NCBI GenBank assembly: GCA_001824635.1
Contig: MHYB01000002.1
Coordinates: 9,024-21,781 of the forward strand
Source: Planctomycetes bacterium GWF2_50_10
Lineage (GTDB): Bacteria > Planctomycetota > Phycisphaerae > Sedimentisphaerales > GWF2-50-10
Direction of reading: 5' to 3'
Length of the DNA: 12,758 nt
Both the position numbers and the translations under genes were made by a program. The notes beneath the pieces are model-generated. The model saw nothing but the letters and a program-made list of their open reading frames with translations. It did no database searches and had not been told where the DNA came from. Shown here piece by piece: positions 7,148 through 12,758 of this stretch; the first letter of the stretch is position 1; each line of letters starts with the position of its first letter.

Positions 7148-10100
7148 TTACTGCTCTTCAAGCACATGCACCGGGTCCCATGGCTTGGATGGAATACCGG
7201 GAATAGTCTGGACATTCTGAAATTTCTTTTCTGATTTCTCGAATGCCGATCTGCTCTCACGCGATATCGCCTCAAGTTGCGGCAATCCGCGAGTCTTTTC
7301 AGAAGGCCTGAGCACATAAGCTTTCACAAACACATAAAGCTTTGTCTCCGCATCCTGATTATCCGCACTTCTGAACAGCGCACCAACGATAGGGATATCA
7401 CCAAGCAACGGAATTTTTGAACCCGTCTTAGTCTGATTTAGCTTGGTCAATCCGCCAAGGATAATAGTAGCACCATCGGGTACTGTTACGACTGAATCAA
7501 CATTGCTGGCCAGTTTATTCGGCGGAGGCGTAACAGGCGGGTCACCGACGGGCGGTTGATCCGGGCCAAAATCCTCGCGAATAAGTTTGATTTCCAGCAA
7601 TAAAAGGTCGCCTTCACTGATGTGAGGTGTTATTTCAAGCTCGATTTTGGCATCATACGCCTGGAATGTAGTCGATTCCACAGGGCCGCCCTGATCAGGT
7701 ATAGTCGTTGTAGTCTGGGCGACATAGCGAGTGTCCTGCTGTGTTATTTTTCCCGACTCATTATCATTCACCAATACCTTGGGTTTAGCAAGAACACGGC
7801 CATAGCTCTTGGTCTGGATCGCCGTAAGCAATGCCTGGATGTGCTTATCCGAATAGAAGAACTGTCCCTGGGATGCGCCTGTTGCAAAATCTCGTCTGTT
7901 CACGCCGGCATCGCTTGAGGATATAGGCGCAATTATATCACCTGATGTGCCGCCTTTTTGTCCGGCAAAGCTGCCGTCGAATGTACCTACCATTTGAAGA
8001 TCATAATTGAACGCGTCATCACGCGATATCTCAACCAGCGTTGTTTCTATAAGCACCTGCGGACGTTTGCGGTCGAGCTGCTTTATAAGGGCGCCGATCC
8101 ATTCCTGATTCTTCTTGGACGCGTAAACCACAAGTGAAAAAGCTTTCTCGTCGGCGACAATCGCTATATCTTCATCACGCCGCAAGGTGGCCTGCACTTT
8201 GCCTTCTTTGTCTTTGATCGTCTTTTCAATTAATTCGCTTAGAACCTTCTGCAATTCGGCGGGGTCCTGATATTCAAGAGGATAGATCGTATAAGGTATT
8301 GAAAGTTCGGCCGGTTCGCGGTCCACATGCGATATGATCGCCAGGATGGCCGCATGCTGTTCGGGAGTCGCATTGACCAGCAGCGAATTTGTCGCTTCAA
8401 GTATTGCGATCTGCGGTTGTTCAACTGGAGCTTCTGTTGTCTGGGCCTGTCCCGGCGCCCCCCCTGCCATAGCAGGAGTACTCTGAACCATCCCTGGGCC
8501 GCGCGAAGACCTGAAGGCCGATGGCGCCTCATATCCGCTTATGATGCCCAATGTATTTAGCGTTTCAACTATTTGCTGCGCATCAACATATTGAACCTGG
8601 TATTCTTTTATTGCTCGCAGATCCTGCTGGGGCACATCGAAAGTATTGAGAAGCTGCTCGATAAGTTCAAGCTCATCTTCGCCGCCGACCATCAGGATTC
8701 GATTCGTACGCTCATCGTAATCGAGGTAAACTCCCGCCCTTCCGGTACCGCCACCAGCCGGCTGGGGCTGAGGCTGCGGAGTGGGAGCCCTGGGAGTACG
8801 CATCCTGCCTGCCTGTGGCGAAGTGACTGCCCCGGTCTGAACATTGAGGGTATCGGGGCCAAGCTGCTGAGCCAGTGACTGTATCTTAGGCACTATCGCC
8901 GAAGCCAGCGTGTACTTAAGCTGGCGATACCTGAACTGCCTGGGCGTGCCCGGCTGATCGACCAATTTTAAAAGTTTTTCAATCCGATCCATTCTGTAAG
9001 CAAATTCTGTCACGATAATCGAATTGGATTCATAAAGCGGAAACACATTGCTCTGGCCGGTATTGGTCATGCCAAGGCGCATGTTATTAAGCAGGTTGAT
9101 CGCGTTTTCAATGCTTATATAGTTCAGTCGAAATACACTGGTGACAATTACATCACCAGGTTTGACCGTTCCGGAGTTGACTTTGATGGCCGGATCAATG
9201 CTCTGCATTTCGGCTATTGGAACGACTGTAACAAGGTTATCTCTTCGACTCATCGCGTATCCGGCAAATTTGAGCACGGATTCCGTCAATGCGTAAAGTT
9301 CACGAACTGTAAGCCGCTCACGCATCTTAACGGATACCTGGCCGGTTATTTTGGCAGGATCATAAAGATAATTAAGATGCAGCGCTTCGCCGACAAGTTC
9401 AAGCAGCGTCGATATCTGAATAACCTCAGGCAAATCGATTTTTACAAGCTGGTCGCCATTGGGAATATCTTTGTCTATCGGCCGATAAGCATTTGGGTCT
9501 ACGTTTTTTGCCGCCTCAATAGCATCATGCTGGGGCAAATTGACCCTTATGGATTTGCTAACTTCGGGCTGTGTCTGCATATCTGAAACTTGCTCGGGTT
9601 CAACATTCTGCCTCTGCTGATCTTCCCGGGCCTGCTTTTGAATCTGAGCTTCTCTTAAAGCCTGCTCTTCCTTGTTCTTCTGCTCGAGCAATTCGCCAAC
9701 AACCTCGTTCAAAAAAGCATTTGGCTCGCCATCCTTCTCGGAGGCGCTTTCAACTGCTTCGTCGATCTGTTTTAGAGAAGGAACATTTGCCTCGTCAACG
9801 GTCTTTTGCTCCTCGACTTGTTTTTCCTGGGACTCCTGGGCAGAAGCCACCTCCTTAGGTGCTGTTGGAGCCTGTTCTTGTGCCTGCGACTCCTTTGAGG
9901 CACTAAGGATGATATCCACCTTATCTTGAGGCGCGACAATTATCAACCGCCCGCCATACTCACCGAATATCGCCGCCTCCGTACTTCCGGTTACAGGCGG
10001 ATCACTGATTTTTCCCACCTTAATACCTTCCAGCTTCGCATTCATTGCCGAAAGATCAGGCAGCTTGTCAGGCATGCGCCCGACGATTTGGATTACATAA

Positions 10101-10387
10101 TTCTTGTCCGAATCAACAACACTAAGCAGGTTGCGGGCGTACAGAAGACTAGTCGTATCGGCCGTGACAACAACAGCATTTGTGGCCTTTATGATCGAGA
10201 CCGTCTTGCCCAGGTTGAGCTGCGACAGGTAATCCTTAGCCTGCTGCGCGCTTATGTTGCGAAGAGAGAAAACGGACGTGCTGGTCTGCTTCTCATTACC
10301 TGTCTCGGCAGCTATTGCAAATGTAACTGCAAGCAATAGTGCGACCAGGATCAATACTGATTTATATGACTTGGGGCTTCTTTCCAT
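7148..10387 (-). CDS. gspD: GspD, outer-membrane secretin of the type II secretion system
   Basis: GspD forms the gated outer-membrane channel. I start it at the ATG at 10387 because a GGAG lies six bases upstream; an in-frame ATG at 10408 has none. The 1079-residue protein has a Sec signal peptide (about 1-27, cleaved after FAIAA), an extra small module (about 38-158), an acidic Gln/Glu-rich helical linker (about 158-283), and an N0-like domain (about 315-393). Four secretin_N-type repeats follow (about 408-480, 483-590, 591-690, 696-773); the second and third are split by Pro/Gly/Gln-rich inserts. The secretin barrel (about 778-1028) shows VLIETTLVEIS, GRVLAKPKVLVNDNESG and VPDGATIILGGLTK, with IPLLGDIPIVGALF. 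A C-terminal 50-residue segment may be a pilotin-binding S-domain. Typical GspD has about 650-750 residues and three such repeats. Confidence 0.95.
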   Translation of the reverse strand: MERSPKSYKSVLILVALLLAVTFAIAAETGNEKQTSTSVFSLRNISAQQAKDYLSQLNLGKTVSIIKATNAVVVTADTTSLLYARNLLSVVDSDKNYVIQIVGRMPDKLPDLSAMNAKLEGIKVGKISDPPVTGSTEAAIFGEYGGRLIIVAPQDKVDIILSASKESQAQEQAPTAPKEVASAQESQEKQVEEQKTVDEANVPSLKQIDEAVESASEKDGEPNAFLNEVVGELLEQKNKEEQALREAQIQKQAREDQQRQNVEPEQVSDMQTQPEVSKSIRVNLPQHDAIEAAKNVDPNAYRPIDKDIPNGDQLVKIDLPEVIQISTLLELVGEALHLNYLYDPAKITGQVSVKMRERLTVRELYALTESVLKFAGYAMSRRDNLVTVVPIAEMQSIDPAIKVNSGTVKPGDVIVTSVFRLNYISIENAINLLNNMRLGMTNTGQSNVFPLYESNSIIVTEFAYRMDRIEKLLKLVDQPGTPRQFRYRQLKYTLASAIVPKIQSLAQQLGPDTLNVQTGAVTSPQAGRMRTPRAPTPQPQPQPAGGGTGRAGVYLDYDERTNRILMVGGEDELELIEQLLNTFDVPQQDLRAIKEYQVQYVDAQQIVETLNTLGIISGYEAPSAFRSSRGPGMVQSTPAMAGGAPGQAQTTEAPVEQPQIAILEATNSLLVNATPEQHAAILAIISHVDREPAELSIPYTIYPLEYQDPAELQKVLSELIEKTIKDKEGKVQATLRRDEDIAIVADEKAFSLVVYASKKNQEWIGALIKQLDRKRPQVLIETTLVEISRDDAFNYDLQMVGTFDGSFAGQKGGTSGDIIAPISSSDAGVNRRDFATGASQGQFFYSDKHIQALLTAIQTKSYGRVLAKPKVLVNDNESGKITQQDTRYVAQTTTTIPDQGGPVESTTFQAYDAKIELEITPHISEGDLLLLEIKLIREDFGPDQPPVGDPPVTPPPNKLASNVDSVVTVPDGATIILGGLTKLNQTKTGSKIPLLGDIPIVGALFRSADNQDAETKLYVFVKAYVLRPSEKTRGLPQLEAISRESRSAFEKSEKKFQNVQTIPGIPSKPWDPVHVLEEQ

Positions 10388-10393
10388 ACCTGA

Positions 10394-10397
10394 CTCC
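10394..10397 (-). promoter_or_regulatory. Ribosome binding site that decides the gspD start
   Basis: GGAG on the minus strand stands six bases before the ATG at 10387, in the 39-base gap after gspC. It favours this ATG over the in-frame one at 10408, which would add seven residues ahead of the signal peptide and has no purine-rich site upstream. Confidence 0.65.
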
Positions 10398-10426
10398 AGG
10401 AACTCCATTATTTACTGATTACAAAA

Positions 10427-11443
10427 TTATTCCGTACCGGCAGCGGCTGCTGGGGGCGTTAAGTGCCTTCGCGGCCGAATCCTGCTTCTGCTTTCACCCG
10501 GCGACGGAGCGGCCTGCTGCACCGGCTCCGGGGCAGGCTCTGCGTTGACTTCACCGTTTTCATTCGCTTCAGAGACCGCCGCCTCGGCCGTTACCGACGC
10601 GTCCGCCTGTTCTGTATTGACAGCATTGGCGTCGTTTGCATCGACACTGCCGTTTTCATCCGCACTCGGCGCCATGGGATCAGCACCGCCTTCGGCATTA
10701 GCATCTGCGGTTTCTTGAGCATTAAATTCCTTTTCAACCTCATCCATGAACTCTTTCAAATCGCCCAGCTGCGCAGCTTCTTCACTGCCATTCTGATCCG
10801 CTGCGATCTGCTTGAGGAATTCCATCGTCTCTTGATGTGCCTTACGACGCTGCTCCGGAGTCAGCGGCGGCTCTGCCACCGGCTCAGCCGTTACCGGAAT
10901 TGCCGAAGGATTCTGGTCCTCAACAACCACAGCCTCGGAAGCCTCCTGCGGATCGCCGGGCTTGTTGCTGGTAGAAAGTGCCATTGATTTGCCGTTTTTA
11001 TTGTAAATGACCTTGCCGTCAAGTATCTTCTCTATCTTGATCCCTTCTACATTCTCATTCACCTTCACCCAGTGCTGGCCTTTGCCGGGTGAATCGATCA
11101 ACGCCATGTTTTTCTCCGGCGTTTCGGGGTAGAAAGCTGTGCCTATAAGCTTGAATCTTACCTCCGGTTCCTGTCTGATGGCTGCGATGCTCACCTCTTC
11201 TCGCGGCTTGGGAGGATTGACTTTCAGCGTATATGCCTGTGCCTGCAGCACAAGCGGCGAATCTTTTTTATTGCTCACCATACCCGAGGTGCTTGTAAGC
11301 TTTTCATTATTGAACGTTGTCAGTTCAGTAATGAAATCCGCTTTGGCCGGATCGGGCTTTAACCCGAAAAACACCGACAGCGACAGAAACACTATCGCAA
11401 GGCCCGATGCTACAATACTTGTTATTCTTAGCGTATTTATCAT
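10427..11443 (-). CDS. gspC: GspC-like inner-membrane linker protein of the type II secretion system
   Basis: GspC spans the inner membrane once and contacts the secretin N0 domain through its periplasmic homology region (HR). This 338-residue protein has a short cytoplasmic start, one membrane helix at about 7-28, a linker, and an HR-like beta domain at about 96-157 (RFKLIGTAFYPETPEKNMALIDS, then QHWVKVNENVEGIKIEKILDGKVIYNKNGK). That follows the usual pattern of residue identity, substrate-like strand, GQ...V..G and final hairpin. No PDZ domain follows. Instead there is a helix-prone segment (about 193-241), then an acidic Ala/Glu/Asn-rich tail to about 312, then a basic end with RSRIRPRRH. 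Position directly before gspD supports the call. Its ATG overlaps the stop of the cytochrome gene as ATGA, and no Shine-Dalgarno sequence is seen, so translation is probably coupled. Confidence 0.82.
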   Translation of the reverse strand: MINTLRITSIVASGLAIVFLSLSVFFGLKPDPAKADFITELTTFNNEKLTSTSGMVSNKKDSPLVLQAQAYTLKVNPPKPREEVSIAAIRQEPEVRFKLIGTAFYPETPEKNMALIDSPGKGQHWVKVNENVEGIKIEKILDGKVIYNKNGKSMALSTSNKPGDPQEASEAVVVEDQNPSAIPVTAEPVAEPPLTPEQRRKAHQETMEFLKQIAADQNGSEEAAQLGDLKEFMDEVEKEFNAQETADANAEGGADPMAPSADENGSVDANDANAVNTEQADASVTAEAAVSEANENGEVNAEPAPEPVQQAAPSPGESRSRIRPRRHLTPPAAAAGTE

Positions 11444-12758
11444 TTTATATTTGGATCTATCTTGAACTTCGGTTTAGCGTACTTCAACTCTTTCCAGTGA
11501 ACGACTTTATTGTAATATTCACTTTCTTTGCTCGAAAATTCAGGGCTTTGCTCCGGCGTATGGCAGTCCGCACATTTCATCTTGGGTTCCTGTGTTCTGG
11601 CCTTTCCCGCTGTCATCAAGTGCTTAGAACCCGGACCGTGACATGCCTCACAACCCACATTCATCAGGTCAGCTTTGCCAGGCTTCCCTTCATCTTCAGG
11701 CTTTACAAAGCCGCCCTGGTAATTAAAACCGACAACATGGCAAACCACGCATTCGGGATCATGATCGGAACCGACCTTCTCCAGCGACTCCATCGCTATA
11801 GCGTGCTTCTTTTCTTTCCATTTACCATACTCATACTCATGGCAGTTCTTCATCGTCGCAGAACCCGCGCAGCTTTTGGAGCCTACATATTCAAGCCCGC
11901 TTGGCAACGCGAATTTCGGGTGCTTGCTCAGAAGGTCCTCATCTTTCACGATCGCCTGGTAATCCTTATACAGTCTTTCGAGATCTTTATCCACCGCCAG
12001 CTTATCAGTAACAGGTATCGCTTCAAACTTCAACTGTCGACCGTTTCCGGCAAAATTAATATCAAGCCTGCCGATATACTTTCCCTTCCTCCCTGCGGTA
12101 ACGACAAATGGTTTTTGCCCTTTACCGCTTTTAACCATCGGCGTATCGGTATCTTCGGCCCGAACCACCGCGATATCAAGCCGTGAACTCACAGCCTCGG
12201 GCAACTCAGTTGAATCTACCACACCGATAACGATCGTATTTGGCTCAAGTTTCGCGATCTCATCGGCTGCCGTTTTAGCCATGGCCGCGTTTATCGCCAC
12301 TACGGCAAAACTAACACTCACGCCGCCGACCTTGACATTTTTTTTGAACACCGCGGGCAAATTCGCTTCATTTTTAGCGGTTGTAATAAAATTCAATTGC
12401 CCTGCCTGATCCAGTCCAAGATTCTTTGCAGTCGCATAATCTTTTTCGCTAAGCACTGCCGTATCGTAACTCAACATTGACAACGCCTGCATAATAATCT
12501 CGAACTTTATCAAATCCTGCTGGTCCGTTTTCTCAATGAACCTGCCCGTATCTATAGCAAGCCTTCGTGAATCACTCACCTGGTCCATTACCACGGGCCT
12601 TCTTTCAAATCCGCCAAGCTGCCCGCCCGAACAACCGCAAGGCTTAAGCTGACCCAGCGTATTACCCGTTATAAAGATCGTTACCATATTTGCATCCGAT
12701 TCCGCAGGCTTAACTCGATCACAAACGTGGCCCTCCTCCGCGGCCGATGCCTGTCGGC
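11440..12758 (-). CDS. Multiheme c-type cytochrome (c554-like) with degenerate phosphoesterase-like N-terminal half; 5' end off the window
   Basis: The frame stays open to the right edge, 23 codons beyond the Met at 12687, so the true start and any signal peptide lie outside. Numbering from that Met, residues 1-255 resemble the metallophosphoesterase part of 5'-nucleotidase-like proteins (TGNTLGQLKPCGCSGGQLGG, then RRLAIDTGRF, MLSYDTAVLSEKD, GRKGKYIGRLDI). The metal-binding residues expected at these places are missing. Residues about 267-390 form a cytochrome c554-like domain with CVVCH at 313-317, CEACH at 346-350 and CADCH at 372-376. A fourth site, C273-X8-C282-H283, has six extra residues compared with CX2CH. 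The conserved YVGSKSCAG, W290 and His295 contexts of that family are present. The protein should act outside the cytoplasm, in electron transfer or as a sensor or adaptor. The ATGA overlap with gspC ties it to the T2SS operon. Heme attachment and function are inferred. Confidence 0.85.
   Translation of the reverse strand, partial: RQASAAEEGHVCDRVKPAESDANMVTIFITGNTLGQLKPCGCSGGQLGGFERRPVVMDQVSDSRRLAIDTGRFIEKTDQQDLIKFEIIMQALSMLSYDTAVLSEKDYATAKNLGLDQAGQLNFITTAKNEANLPAVFKKNVKVGGVSVSFAVVAINAAMAKTAADEIAKLEPNTIVIGVVDSTELPEAVSSRLDIAVVRAEDTDTPMVKSGKGQKPFVVTAGRKGKYIGRLDINFAGNGRQLKFEAIPVTDKLAVDKDLERLYKDYQAIVKDEDLLSKHPKFALPSGLEYVGSKSCAGSATMKNCHEYEYGKWKEKKHAIAMESLEKVGSDHDPECVVCHVVGFNYQGGFVKPEDEGKPGKADLMNVGCEACHGPGSKHLMTAGKARTQEPKMKCADCHTPEQSPEFSSKESEYYNKVVHWKELKYAKPKFKIDPNIK

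Noticed and set aside
10388..10408. Seven-residue N-terminal extension of gspD starting at 10408
   Set aside because: There is no Shine-Dalgarno sequence before it, whereas GGAG stands before the ATG at 10387, and the extension puts acidic residues ahead of the signal peptide.
10463..10987. Plus-strand open frame of 174 codons opposite gspC
   Set aside because: It mirrors the acidic low-complexity tail of GspC, giving Arg/Cys-rich nonsense, so it is a shadow.
11839..11871. CX8CH as a sequencing frameshift in a CX2CH site
   Set aside because: The extra 18 bases keep the frame, and the residues before and after match the family, so an indel error would have to be exactly in frame. I treat the motif as real.
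11407..12186. Plus-strand open frame of 259 codons opposite the cytochrome gene
   Set aside because: It is antisense to a gene with clear heme motifs, has no Shine-Dalgarno sequence, and its product is an Arg/Phe/Ile-rich sequence with no recognisable domain. It reflects low stop frequency on the complementary strand.
12631..12640. CGC in the KPCGCSGG segment of the cytochrome gene product as another heme site
   Set aside because: There is no CXXCH; the following residue is Ser and no His is near, so a covalent heme is not supported.

Overview
The window is a single minus-strand operon for a type II secretion system (T2SS), read from the right edge toward the left. In transcription order it holds a partial multiheme c-type cytochrome, gspC, gspD, gspE, gspF, gspG, gspH, gspI, gspJ, gspK, and the first codons of a gspL/PilM-like gene that runs off the left edge. 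No gene-sized gap exists: neighbours overlap or lie 8-40 bases apart, and three junctions are ATGA stop/start overlaps (cytochrome/gspC, gspI/gspJ, gspJ/gspK). No promoter, terminator, tRNA, rRNA, mobile element or CRISPR array is visible, so the promoter and the end of the transcript lie outside the window.

The machine is nearly complete. GspD is the outer-membrane secretin. GspC links it to the inner membrane. GspE is the ATPase and GspF the polytopic platform. GspG is the major pseudopilin, and GspH, I, J and K are the minor tip pseudopilins. GspM and the prepilin peptidase GspO are not seen. The first gene, translationally coupled to gspC, encodes a degenerate calcineurin-like/5'-nucleotidase-like N-terminal half joined to a cytochrome c554-like heme domain. 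That domain has three CX2CH motifs and one unusual CX8CH motif. Its place at the head of the operon suggests it is a substrate of, or a partner to, the secretion system.

The organism is probably a planctomycete-like bacterium (Phycisphaerae/Sedimentisphaerales are my best guess). This rests on long, tail-rich T2SS proteins, few strong Shine-Dalgarno sequences, balanced base composition, and a striking excess of Asp/Glu-Ala/Pro-Asn tripeptides in unrelated proteins. It is inference from style, not from a marker gene. Extended disordered or acidic tails on GspC, GspD, GspI, GspJ and GspK, and non-canonical prepilin cleavage sites in GspH, GspJ and GspK, set this system apart from the proteobacterial models.
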